Position numbers and translations under genes: made by a program. This document shows positions 43,856 to 51,971 of a stretch of DNA of 64,000 bases, in pieces. The notes below the pieces were generated by a model. It was not told the DNA's origin, did not search any database, and saw only the letters and a program-made list of their open reading frames with translations. The stretch is from Paenibacillus_F chitinolyticus_A (GTDB lineage: Bacteria; Bacillota; Bacilli; Paenibacillales; NBRC-103111), in the NCBI RefSeq assembly GCF_045038035.1, contig NZ_CP173427.1, positions 2,108,001-2,172,000 on the forward strand. The letters run 5' to 3'. Each line of letters begins with the position of its first letter. Within the stretch, counting starts at the first letter, position 1.

Positions 43856-45961
43856 ATGGAAAAACGTGTGCAAATGGACTTGGCCGGACGTCCGCTTATC
43901 CTTGAAACCGGTCGTTTAGCCAAGCAAGCCAACGGCGCGGTACTTGCCCGCTATGGCGATACAGTTGTGCTCTGCACCGTGACCGCTTCCAGCGAGCCGA
44001 AAGATCTTGATTTCTTCCCGCTGACGGTCAACTATGAAGAGCGCTTATATGCGGCAGGCAAAATTCCGGGCGGATTTATCAAAAGAGAAGGACGTCCGAG
44101 CGAGAAAGCGATTCTCTCCAGCCGTCTGACTGACCGTCCGATCCGTCCTCTGTTCCCGGAAGGATTCCGTAACGACGTACAGATCGTCGCGGTAGTCATG
44201 AGCGTGGATCAGGAATGTCCGCCGGAAATTACGGCTATGATCGGTGTTTCCGCGGCTCTTTCGATCTCCGACGTGCCGTTCAGCGGTCCGGTGGGCGGCG
44301 TCATTGTAGGCCGCATCGACGGTAACTTCGTCGTGAACCCGACGCCGGCGCAGGAAGACAAGAGCGACGTACATCTGGTTGTGGCAGGTACCAAGGATGC
44401 CATTATGATGGTAGAAGCAGGCGCCGCCGAAGTTCCGGAAGACGTTATGCTGGAAGCGATTATGTTCGGGCATGACGAGATCAAGAAAGTGATCGCCCTT
44501 CAAGAGCAGCTCGTTGCCGAAGCCGGCGTTCCTAAAATGGAAGTGAAGCTTCATACGGTGGCAGGCGATATCAACGCAGCCGTGCGCGAGTTTGCCGAGG
44601 CCCGTCTCGTTGAAGCGATTAAGGTACAAGAGAAGCATGCGCGCCAAGAAGCCATCGACGCGGTCAACGCGGATGCCGTTGCGCATTTTACGGCGCTCTA
44701 TGAGGAAACGCCGGAGAAGCTGAAAGACGTCAAGGAAGTGCTTCACGATATCGTGAAAGACGAAGTCCGCCGCCTCATCACGCATGACAAGGTAAGACCG
44801 GATGGACGCGCACTGGATGAAATCCGTCCGATCGACGTGGACATTAATCTGCTGCCTCGCACGCACGGTTCCGGACTGTTTACACGCGGACAAACGCAAG
44901 CGTTAAGCGTATGTACGCTCGGGGCGCTCGGCGACGTTCAGATCCTCGACGGTTTGGATCTCGAAGAAACCAAACGCTTTATGCACCACTACAATTTCCC
45001 GCCGTTCAGCGTAGGGGAAGCAAGACCGCTTCGTCCGCCGGGTCGCCGCGAAATCGGACATGGCGCTCTCGGAGAACGCGCGCTTTCGTACGTGATTCCG
45101 AGCGAAGCCGAGTTCCCGTATACGATCCGTCTCGTTTCGGAAGTTCTGGAATCCAACGGTTCGAGCTCCCAGGCAAGCATTTGCGCTTCCACGCTGGCTA
45201 TGATGGATGCGGGTGTTCCGATCAAAGCTCCGGTTGCGGGTATCGCCATGGGTCTTATTAAAGAGGGAGAGCATTTCTCCATTCTGACGGATATTCAAGG
45301 GATGGAAGATCATCTCGGGGATATGGACTTTAAAGTGGCAGGTACATCCAAAGGGGTTACCGCTCTTCAAATGGACATCAAGATTGACGGAATCAATCGC
45401 GACATTTTGAAGCAGGCCCTGGATCAGGCTAAGGCAGGCCGTACGTTCATCATGAACAAAATGCTCGAGCGCATCTCGGAACCTAAGAAAGAACTTTCCG
45501 CATACGCACCTAAAATTGTCGTGATGCAGATCAACCCGGATAAGATCCGTGACGTGATCGGAGCAGGCGGCAAGATCATCAACAAAATTATTGAAGAAAC
45601 CGGCGTTAAGATTGACATCGAGCAGGACGGCAAAGTCTTTATCGCTTCGTCCAATGCGGAGATGAACGAACGTGCCAAGCAGATTATCGAAGGTATCGTA
45701 CGCGACGTCGTTGTCGGCGAAACTTACCTCGGTACGGTAAAACGCGTGGAGAAGTTCGGAGCTTTCGTAGAAGTGCTGCCGGGTAAAGAAGGACTCGTCC
45801 ACATTTCCCAGCTGTCTACCGAACGGGTTGCCAAAGTGGAGGATGTCGTTAAAGTCGGCGATACGATTACCGTTAAAGTCACGGAAATCGACAATCAAGG
45901 ACGCGTTAACCTGTCCCGCAAAGCAACGCTCGTGAACAACGAAGTTTCCACTCAATCCTAA
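43856..45961 (+). CDS. pnp: Polyribonucleotide nucleotidyltransferase (PNPase)
   Basis: 701 residues: two RNase PH domains separated by a helical domain, then KH (VIGAGGKIINKIIEETGVKIDIE region, about 553-610) and S1 (about 620-690) domains. FFPLTVNYEERLYAAGKIPGGF is the family signature near residue 45. It degrades RNA 3'-5' with phosphate and adds tails. TAGGAGGTTT precedes ATG 43856. Ends with tandem TAA codons. Confidence 0.98.
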   Translation: MEKRVQMDLAGRPLILETGRLAKQANGAVLARYGDTVVLCTVTASSEPKDLDFFPLTVNYEERLYAAGKIPGGFIKREGRPSEKAILSSRLTDRPIRPLFPEGFRNDVQIVAVVMSVDQECPPEITAMIGVSAALSISDVPFSGPVGGVIVGRIDGNFVVNPTPAQEDKSDVHLVVAGTKDAIMMVEAGAAEVPEDVMLEAIMFGHDEIKKVIALQEQLVAEAGVPKMEVKLHTVAGDINAAVREFAEARLVEAIKVQEKHARQEAIDAVNADAVAHFTALYEETPEKLKDVKEVLHDIVKDEVRRLITHDKVRPDGRALDEIRPIDVDINLLPRTHGSGLFTRGQTQALSVCTLGALGDVQILDGLDLEETKRFMHHYNFPPFSVGEARPLRPPGRREIGHGALGERALSYVIPSEAEFPYTIRLVSEVLESNGSSSQASICASTLAMMDAGVPIKAPVAGIAMGLIKEGEHFSILTDIQGMEDHLGDMDFKVAGTSKGVTALQMDIKIDGINRDILKQALDQAKAGRTFIMNKMLERISEPKKELSAYAPKIVVMQINPDKIRDVIGAGGKIINKIIEETGVKIDIEQDGKVFIASSNAEMNERAKQIIEGIVRDVVVGETYLGTVKRVEKFGAFVEVLPGKEGLVHISQLSTERVAKVEDVVKVGDTITVKVTEIDNQGRVNLSRKATLVNNEVSTQS

Positions 45962-45985
45962 TAACCGAATCGCAACAAAACATAC

Positions 45986-46016
45986 AAAGAGCCAGATCAT
46001 TCTGTCTCTTTTTTGC
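45986..46016 (+). terminator. Terminator after pnp
   Basis: AAAGAGCCAGA (45986-45996) pairs, with one mismatch, with TCTGTCTCTTT (46001-46011), followed by TTTT. Confidence 0.75.
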
Positions 46017-46061
46017 ATGTTTAAACCGAATTTTTACGTGCGCGGCCGTATCGTCCAAGTC

Positions 46062-46088
46062 ATAACCCTGTCCGGCTTTGCATAAACT
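46062..46088 (+). promoter_or_regulatory. Sigma-E-like (mother cell) promoter for the deacetylase-like gene
   Basis: ATA (46062-46064), exactly 16 bases, then CATAAACT (46081-46088), seven of eight positions of the sigma-E -10 CATACANT. It is 34 bases before the ATG. Expression early in the mother cell would fit a YlxY-type sporulation gene. Confidence 0.55.
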
Positions 46089-46121
46089 CTGACATAATCT
46101 TTACGGAGGAGTCGGAATCTC

Positions 46122-47183
46122 ATGCAAAAAAAGAAGCTGGCGCTGCTTGGCGGTATAACGGCCGGGTGTATATGGATACTGCTGCAAAGCGAAAGTGTAC
46201 ATACCTTTGTGGGAGAGATCCGGCAAGGAAAGCAGCCTTCCATCCAAACACAGACGAAGCTTTCCAATAATGCGGAAGGACCTGAGAATAACGGCAAGAC
46301 CGCACAGCAGGCAGAGGACGCTTTGCTCGCAAGGATTAGGGAAGAAGCGAAAGGTTTGTACATCGCCCCGATCAATGCGAAAGTGGACAGAGTATGGAAA
46401 GCGGTGCCGGGTTATAACGGGTTGGAAGTCGACATCGACAAGACCTACGAGGCGGCCAAAAAGAATGGGGCGGGAGACAAACTGCCTTTCGTTATGAAGC
46501 AAGTTTCGCCTCAAGTCAACTTGAACGACCTTCCGCCGGAGCCTATTTACAAAGGCAACCCCAAAAAACCGATGGTTTCCTTCATGATCAATGTGGCCTG
46601 GGGGGAGGAGTTCCTTCCGTCAATGCTGGAGACGCTCCGCAAAGAAAATGTGAGAGCCACATTCTTTTTCGATGGAAGCTGGCTTAAGAAGCATGTGGAC
46701 ATTGCCAAAGAAATTCAGAAACAGGGACACGAATTGTCCAATCACGCGTATTCCCACAAAAATATGAGCACGCTCAGCCGCTCCAAAGCGTATGAGGAAA
46801 TTGTGAAAACCGAGGAGCTGCTGAAAAAGGAACTTGGTGTCACCAATGTTCTTTTTGCTCCCCCCTCGGGAGACTTTGATGCCGAAACGGTGAAAATAGC
46901 CGCGGAGCTTAAGCTAAAGACCGTTATGTGGACGCTCGACACGGTTGACTGGAAAAACCCCGGCGCCCCCGCGATTCTTGCCAAAGTCCGCAAAAATATA
47001 GAGCCGGGCTCGCTCATCCTGATGCATCCGACCCAGTCTTCCAGCAGCGCGCTGCCCGAAATGATTTCAATTATCAAAAGCAGGGGGCTGCAGCTGGGAT
47101 CGGTAAGCGAAACGCTGTCTCCGCAGCGGATATCGGCCCCTGCTCCGGGAGCGGGCCAAGCGGGTGACGAGCGGTCAGGTTGA
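46122..47183 (+). CDS. Polysaccharide deacetylase-like sporulation protein (YlxY type), catalytic base missing
   Basis: 353 residues: an N-terminal membrane helix (about 5-23), a 120-residue charged segment, and a NodB-fold domain from about 150. Zinc histidines H208 and H212 (NHAYSH) are present. Where active enzymes have Asp (TFDDG or TFD) this one has N157 in FMINVAWG, so the metal ligand and base are lost. B. subtilis has ylxY at the same place after pnp. It may bind, rather than deacetylate, spore cell-wall glycan. ATG 46122 follows CGGAGGAG. Confidence 0.85.
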   Translation: MQKKKLALLGGITAGCIWILLQSESVHTFVGEIRQGKQPSIQTQTKLSNNAEGPENNGKTAQQAEDALLARIREEAKGLYIAPINAKVDRVWKAVPGYNGLEVDIDKTYEAAKKNGAGDKLPFVMKQVSPQVNLNDLPPEPIYKGNPKKPMVSFMINVAWGEEFLPSMLETLRKENVRATFFFDGSWLKKHVDIAKEIQKQGHELSNHAYSHKNMSTLSRSKAYEEIVKTEELLKKELGVTNVLFAPPSGDFDAETVKIAAELKLKTVMWTLDTVDWKNPGAPAILAKVRKNIEPGSLILMHPTQSSSSALPEMISIIKSRGLQLGSVSETLSPQRISAPAPGAGQAGDERSG

Positions 47184-47208
47184 GTCACTTCGACATTTTT
47201 GTTAAAAT
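47180..47208 (+). promoter_or_regulatory. Sigma-A promoter for the M16 peptidase gene
   Basis: TTGAGT (47180-47185), 17 bases, then TAAAAT (47203-47208). It overlaps the last codon of the preceding gene and lies about 65 bases upstream of the peptidase start. Confidence 0.6.
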
Positions 47209-47273
47209 CAAAGTTGAACTTAAGGGCTCCTAAGCGGACCCCATTGTGCGTACATTTGAGGAGGAACAGCTTG

Positions 47274-48530
47274 GTGAATAAAACCCATTTAAATAACGGG
47301 CTCAGAGTCGTGACCGAGAAAATTCCGACCTGCCGTTCGGTAGCGATCGGAATCTGGGTAAAAACCGGTTCCCGGAACGAAACTCAGCTGAATAACGGAA
47401 TCTCCCATTTTATCGAACATATGCTCTTTAAAGGCACAGAGCGTCATAGCGCGAAAGACATTGCGGAAGTGTTCGACGGGATCGGAGGGAATGTGAATGC
47501 TTTCACATCCAAAGAATATACATGCTATTACGCCAAGGTGCTTGACGAGCATCTCGGCATTGCGGTAGATATTTTATCCGATATGTTTTTTAATTCTGTC
47601 TTTAATGAAGAAGAGCTGGAGAAAGAAAAGAACGTCATTTTCGAAGAAATCGCCATGTATGAAGATACTCCCGATGATCTGGTTCACGATCTCGTTGCAA
47701 AAGCGGCCTACGGCAGCCACCCGCTGGGGTACACCATTTTGGGAACGCAGGCGCATTTGTCCGGGATGAAGCCAAACGATCTGCGGGCTTATATGAAAGA
47801 ATGCTACACCATTGAGAATACCGTCATTGCCGTGGCGGGGAACATCGACGATAGCGTGTTCGAACTGCTGGAGAAGCATTTCGGTCATTTCAACGTTTCG
47901 GGTACGCAGCAGAACCAGGAAGAGCCCGCGTTTATGAGCGAGCGTGTTTTCCAGTCCAAGACGACGGAACAGAATCATATCTGCCTGTCGCTCCCGGGTC
48001 TTTCTCTTCGTGAAGAGAACCTCTACCCGATGGTGCTGCTCAATAACGCGATCGGCGGAGGCATGAGCTCCAGGTTGTTCCAGGAAATCCGCGAGAAGCG
48101 GGGACTGGCCTATTCGGTGTATTCCTATCATTCTTCTCATATCGACAACGGGGTATTTACGATCTATACGGGAACAGCTCCGAAACAAACGGAGGAAGTT
48201 CTGAAGGTGACGATCGAAATGCTGCACGATATCGCGGAGAAGGGCATGACGGATGCGGAGCTGAGAAAAGGCAAGGAACAGCTGAAAGGCAGCCTGATTC
48301 TCAGTCTGGAAAGCACCAACAGCCGGATGAACCGGATCGGCAAAAACGAGCTGATGACCGGAAGGCATTACACGCTCGACGAAATGATCAACCGGATCGA
48401 AAGCGTTGAAATGGAGCATATCCACGCCTTGACCCGCAAGCTGTTCTCCAAGCCATTCGCCATTGCGATGGTCGGCAGCCGCGACGAGGCTTTGCAGACA
48501 ATCAGAGGAGATGAGCTTCTTGGAAAATAA
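47274..48530 (+). CDS. M16 family zinc peptidase (MlpA/PepR/YmxG type)
   Basis: 418 residues. The inverted zinc motif H45-F-I-E48-H49 and the downstream Glu in EEIAMYEDTPDD make it a catalytically complete processing-peptidase-like protein. FTSKEYTCYYAKVLDEH is shared with B. subtilis MlpA. GTG 47274 (ribosome site AGGAGGA, eight bases) is preferred; TTG 47271 just before it is possible. The 3' end overlaps dut. Confidence 0.93.
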   Translation: MNKTHLNNGLRVVTEKIPTCRSVAIGIWVKTGSRNETQLNNGISHFIEHMLFKGTERHSAKDIAEVFDGIGGNVNAFTSKEYTCYYAKVLDEHLGIAVDILSDMFFNSVFNEEELEKEKNVIFEEIAMYEDTPDDLVHDLVAKAAYGSHPLGYTILGTQAHLSGMKPNDLRAYMKECYTIENTVIAVAGNIDDSVFELLEKHFGHFNVSGTQQNQEEPAFMSERVFQSKTTEQNHICLSLPGLSLREENLYPMVLLNNAIGGGMSSRLFQEIREKRGLAYSVYSYHSSHIDNGVFTIYTGTAPKQTEEVLKVTIEMLHDIAEKGMTDAELRKGKEQLKGSLILSLESTNSRMNRIGKNELMTGRHYTLDEMINRIESVEMEHIHALTRKLFSKPFAIAMVGSRDEALQTIRGDELLGK

Positions 48531-48999
48531 CATACCTGCATTCCCCGTCCGCATTAAACGCCTGCCCGGCAGCGAAGGTCTTCCGCTGCCGGAGAAAATG
48601 TCCGCCGCGGCGAGCGGCTTCGATCTGCACGCGGCGAATATCGAACCCCTCGACCTGGCCCCCGGCGAGCGGGCGCTCGTTCCGACGGGGTTCGCGCTGG
48701 CGATGCCCGTAGAGCTTGAAGCCCAGATCCGCCCGCGGAGCGGACTGGCCTACAAGCACGGCATCACCACGCTGAATTCGCCGGGCACGATCGACGCGGA
48801 CTACCGCGGCGAAGTCAAAGTGCTCCTGATCAATCATGGTCAGGAGACATTCACGATCCGGCGCGGCGAAAGAATCGCGCAGATGGTGTTCCAGCTCGTG
48901 CCGGCCGTCCTATTGACGGAAGTGGACGAACTGGATGATACCACGCGCGGCGCCGGAGGCTTCGGGCATACCGGGCTGACCACCGAAGCGCGGAAATAA
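48520..48999 (+). CDS. dut: dUTP diphosphatase
   Basis: 159 residues with all five trimeric dUTPase motifs: SGFDLHA, PRSGLAYKHGI, NSPGTIDADYRGE, RGERIAQMVF and GAGGFGHTG. It hydrolyses dUTP to dUMP. TTG 48520 has AGGAG nine bases upstream and is preferred; ATG 48511 abuts that site. The gene overlaps the peptidase end by 11 bases. B. subtilis has ymxH, not dut, at this place. Confidence 0.94.
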   Translation: MENNIPAFPVRIKRLPGSEGLPLPEKMSAAASGFDLHAANIEPLDLAPGERALVPTGFALAMPVELEAQIRPRSGLAYKHGITTLNSPGTIDADYRGEVKVLLINHGQETFTIRRGERIAQMVFQLVPAVLLTEVDELDDTTRGAGGFGHTGLTTEARK

Positions 49000-49128
49000 C
49001 CTGCGTTCCTGCCGGATTACAGGCGGGAACCGGGAACGGTCCAGGCTTGGCCGCCACCGTTGGCGGACCGCGGATGTTCTTATCGGTCTAGATCATTAAC
49101 CTTGCAAGGTAAAACTTTAATGAAGAAG

Positions 49129-49169
49129 AGCCTCTATCAGTTTGAAGCTGATATGAGGCTTTTTTTTTA
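49129..49169 (+). terminator. Strong terminator after dut
   Basis: AGCCTCTATCAG (49129-49140) pairs with CTGATATGAGGCT (49148-49160) and nine T follow (49161-49169). It insulates the dipicolinate genes from vegetative read-through. Confidence 0.9.
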
Positions 49170-49241
49170 TGTCCGTTTGCCGGAGTGCGCCTTGAAAAAA
49201 GGGATAAGCCGTAAGGTGCGGATGCCCGGCAAGCGGATGTC

Positions 49242-49269
49242 ACCCTTCGGTAGGCGGCGGCATACTGTA
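49242..49269 (+). promoter_or_regulatory. Sigma-K (late mother cell) promoter for dpaAB
   Basis: AC (49242-49243), exactly 17 bases, then CATACTGTA (49261-49269), a full match to the sigma-K pattern AC-N17-CATANNNTA. It lies 43 bases before dpaA. In B. subtilis the orthologous spoVF operon is transcribed by sigma-K. Confidence 0.75.
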
Positions 49270-49311
49270 TGTTATCGAGACGGATGCACGTAAGGGAGGA
49301 ACGGAAACAGT

Positions 49312-50211
49312 ATGCTCACCGGAGCGGAAGTAATTTTTATCGGCGGCGATGCCCGTCAGCTTGAAGTGATCGATAAGCTGATCGAGCTCGATGCGTCCGT
49401 GACTTTAATCGGATTCGACAATTTGCAGAAGCCATTCGCGGGAGCGGCAACCAAGCAGCTTTCACCCGAAGCGCTGGAGAAAGCCGACGCGCTCGTTTTG
49501 CCGGTTGTGGGTACGGATGAACAAGGGCGTGTGGAAAGTATTTTTTCCGGCAATGAACTGACGCTCACGCCGGATCTGCTGGGCGCACTCCCAAAACATG
49601 CCGTGATCTATACGGGTATGGCGAAAACTTATTTGAAGCAGCTTTGCGCATCGCAGGGTCTTAAACTGGTCGAGCTTCTCGAGCGGGATGACGTGGCGAT
49701 CTACAATTCGATTCCGACGGCGGAAGGCGCTTTGATGTTTGCCATTCAGAATACGGACATTACGATTCACGGTTCGCAATCGATGGTTTTGGGGTTCGGA
49801 AGAACCGGTTTAACGATGGCTCGAACCCTTCAAGGACTGGGAGCAAAAGTGAAGGTCGGAGTGCGAAAACCGGAGCATTTTGCCAGAGCTTTGGAGATGG
49901 GTTTTACGCCGTTTTATACCCGCGAACTCTATCAGGAAGTGGCGAATATTGACTTGCTTTTTAACACAATTCCGACTATGATAGTCACAGCGCAAATAAT
50001 AACGAATATCCCGCATCGCGCGGTATTAATCGACCTAGCTTCCAAGCCGGGCGGAATGGACTTCCGTTTTGCCGAGAAGAGGGGGATTAAGGCGATGCTC
50101 GCTCCAGGCCTACCCGGGATCGTCGCACCGAAAACAGCTGGTCGGATTTTGGCGAATACGCTGAGTCAGTTGATGGTGGAAGACATCAGGAATGGGAGTG
50201 GTCCGGAATGA
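49312..50211 (+). CDS. dpaA: Dipicolinate synthase subunit A (SpoVFA)
   Basis: 299 residues with an NAD(P)-binding Rossmann motif (VLGFGRTGLTMARTLQGLG) and the DpaA N-terminal domain (VIFIGGDARQLEVIDKL). With DpaB it oxidises dihydrodipicolinate to dipicolinic acid in the mother cell; the acid is pumped into the spore core with Ca2+. GGGAGGA precedes ATG 49312. Overlaps dpaB by four bases. Confidence 0.96.
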   Translation: MLTGAEVIFIGGDARQLEVIDKLIELDASVTLIGFDNLQKPFAGAATKQLSPEALEKADALVLPVVGTDEQGRVESIFSGNELTLTPDLLGALPKHAVIYTGMAKTYLKQLCASQGLKLVELLERDDVAIYNSIPTAEGALMFAIQNTDITIHGSQSMVLGFGRTGLTMARTLQGLGAKVKVGVRKPEHFARALEMGFTPFYTRELYQEVANIDLLFNTIPTMIVTAQIITNIPHRAVLIDLASKPGGMDFRFAEKRGIKAMLAPGLPGIVAPKTAGRILANTLSQLMVEDIRNGSGPE

Positions 50212-50804
50212 ACTGGAACGGGATAACGGTAGGGTTTGCGTTGACAGGTTCTCACTGCACCTTGGAAGAGATTATGCCGCAGATTCAAAGATTCATAGAC
50301 GCGGGCGCCGCGGTTGTACCGATCGTCTCCCAATCCGTTTTGACGACGGATACGAGATTCGGCAAGGCCGTCGATTGGCAGAAGCAGCTCAAAGACATGA
50401 CTGGCAGCGATCCCATTACGACAATTGTCGAAGCGGAACCGCTCGGGCCTTCCAAGAAGCTCGACGTCATGGTAATCGCCCCCTGCACGGGCAATACGAC
50501 AAGCAAGCTCGCGAATGCAATGACGGAAAGCCCAGTCCTAATGGCCGCTAAAGCACAGATGCGCAATCATCGTCCGCTTGTACTGGCCATTTCTACTAAT
50601 GACGGGCTCGGACTGAATTCCGCGAATATTGCGAAATTGCTCGTTACGAAGAACATTTATTTTGTCCCGTTCGGCCAGGATGCGCCGGAAGCGAAGCCGA
50701 ATTCACTTGTCGCCCGAATGGATTTGATTTCGGAGACATGCGAAGCGGCCCTGAATGGCAAACAGCTCCAGCCGATGATTATTGAGCGATTTCAATATTC
50801 TTAA
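50208..50804 (+). CDS. dpaB: Dipicolinate synthase subunit B (SpoVFB)
   Basis: 198 residues of the flavoprotein (HFCD) fold: TVGFALTGSHCTLEEIMPQ, VIAPCTGNTTSKLANAMTE. It is coupled to dpaA by an ATGA overlap. The product partners DpaA; the substrate comes from the DapA pathway encoded directly downstream. Confidence 0.96.
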   Translation: MNWNGITVGFALTGSHCTLEEIMPQIQRFIDAGAAVVPIVSQSVLTTDTRFGKAVDWQKQLKDMTGSDPITTIVEAEPLGPSKKLDVMVIAPCTGNTTSKLANAMTESPVLMAAKAQMRNHRPLVLAISTNDGLGLNSANIAKLLVTKNIYFVPFGQDAPEAKPNSLVARMDLISETCEAALNGKQLQPMIIERFQYS

Positions 50805-50811
50805 TTATAGA
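50782..50811 (+). promoter_or_regulatory. Possible sigma-A promoter for asd, inside the dpaB end
   Basis: TTGAGC (50782-50787), 18 bases, TATAGA (50806-50811), about 30 bases upstream of asd. asd must be made in growing cells, whereas dpaAB appears to be sigma-K controlled, so a separate promoter is expected here. The -10 is imperfect. Confidence 0.4.
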
Positions 50812-50839
50812 TCATTTAAATAATGGGGGAGCAAACGAC

Positions 50840-51877
50840 ATGTCTAATGAAAAAACTTTTAACGTAGCAGTAGTCGGCGCAACCGGCGCCGTCGGAGAAC
50901 AAATTATTCGCTTACTCGATGAACGCAATTTCCCCATTAAGGAATTAAAATTTCTTTCGTCCCCGCGCTCCGCGGGTACGAAAATTCGTTTCAAAGACAG
51001 AGACATCACGGTTGAAGCGGCAACGCCGGACAGCTTTAAAGGGGTAGACATCGCCCTGTTCAGCGCAGGCGGCGACGTGAGTAAAGAACTCGCTCCGATT
51101 GCGGCTGCCGGCGGTACGATCTGTATCGACAACACGAATGCCTTCCGCATGGATCCGGAAACACCGCTTGTCGTGCCGGAAGTTAACATTGAAGAGGTTC
51201 ACAAGCATAAAGGCATTATCGCCAACCCTAACTGCTCCACGATTCAAATGGTGGCTGCCCTGAAACCTCTCTATGATCGTTTCGGCATCTCCAAAATCAT
51301 CGTATCTACATACCAAGCCGTATCCGGAGCAGGCAGCAAAGCGATTGATGAGATGCTTCGCCAATCCCGTGAATCGTTGGCGGGCAATCCGGTGAACCCG
51401 GACATTCTGCCGGTCGGTTCCCTTCCCGTTAAACATCAGATTGCGTTCAATGCGATCCCGCAGATCGATAAATTTCTGGATAACGGGTTTACGAATGAAG
51501 AAATGAAGATGATTAACGAAACGAAGAAGATTATGAACGACGAATCCCTTGAAGTTACGGCAACCTGCGTACGGATTCCCGTCGTATACGGTCACTCCGA
51601 ATCGGTTTACGTGGAATTGAAGGAAGACTTCGAGCTTGAAGAAGTGCGCAGCCTTCTTGCGGGCGCACCGGGTATCGTACTCGTTGACAACCCGCAGGAG
51701 CAGCAGTACCCGCTTGCAACCGAAGCGGCCGGTAAACTGGAAACGTTCGTAGGGCGTGTACGCCGTGATCTTCACAACAAACGCGCGCTTAACCTGTGGA
51801 TCGTATCCGATAACCTGCTGAAGGGCGCGGCCTGGAATGCGGTACAGATCGCGGAATATTTTGCACAGAACAAGTAA
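50840..51877 (+). CDS. asd: Aspartate-semialdehyde dehydrogenase
   Basis: 345 residues. NADP-binding GATGAVGEQIIRLL is near residue 13 and the active-site C132 is in NPNCSTIQMV. It reduces aspartyl phosphate to the semialdehyde, the branch point to lysine/diaminopimelate, threonine and methionine. GGGGGAG precedes ATG 50840. Confidence 0.97.
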   Translation: MSNEKTFNVAVVGATGAVGEQIIRLLDERNFPIKELKFLSSPRSAGTKIRFKDRDITVEAATPDSFKGVDIALFSAGGDVSKELAPIAAAGGTICIDNTNAFRMDPETPLVVPEVNIEEVHKHKGIIANPNCSTIQMVAALKPLYDRFGISKIIVSTYQAVSGAGSKAIDEMLRQSRESLAGNPVNPDILPVGSLPVKHQIAFNAIPQIDKFLDNGFTNEEMKMINETKKIMNDESLEVTATCVRIPVVYGHSESVYVELKEDFELEEVRSLLAGAPGIVLVDNPQEQQYPLATEAAGKLETFVGRVRRDLHNKRALNLWIVSDNLLKGAAWNAVQIAEYFAQNK

Positions 51878-51884
51878 ACTCACA

Positions 51885-51916
51885 CAATCGGCATCGTCAT
51901 CAGACGGTGCCGATTG
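51885..51916 (+). other. 14-bp perfect hairpin between asd and dapG, no T-run
   Basis: CAATCGGCATCGTC (51885-51898) pairs with GACGGTGCCGATTG (51903-51916) around ATCA, with a single G-U pair. CTCGCATC follows, so it lacks the T-run of an intrinsic terminator. Possible roles are 3'-end protection of asd mRNA or an RNase site. Confidence 0.6.
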
Positions 51917-51971
51917 CTCGCATCATGATTAAACATCGACAAGAAAAGCGAATAGGAAAAGAGGGAAGGAT

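Larger units (their letters stand above)
49000..49311 (+). other. 312-base gap between dut and dpaA
   Basis: No credible gene. It holds a small CCGCCA/TGGCGG hairpin near 49051-49066, the strong terminator at 49129-49169 and the sigma-K promoter at 49242-49269. The ymxH (PRC-barrel) gene found at this place in B. subtilis is not here. Confidence 0.7.

Noticed and set aside
49060..49293. 77-codon + strand frame between dut and dpaA
   Set aside because: It reads straight through a strong terminator and the sigma-K promoter; it encodes a poly-Phe stretch from the T-run.
51878..51971. Lysine riboswitch before dapG, FMN riboswitch before ribF, T-box before proS
   Set aside because: The gaps (94, 86 and 109 bases) are too short and the conserved core sequences are not present.
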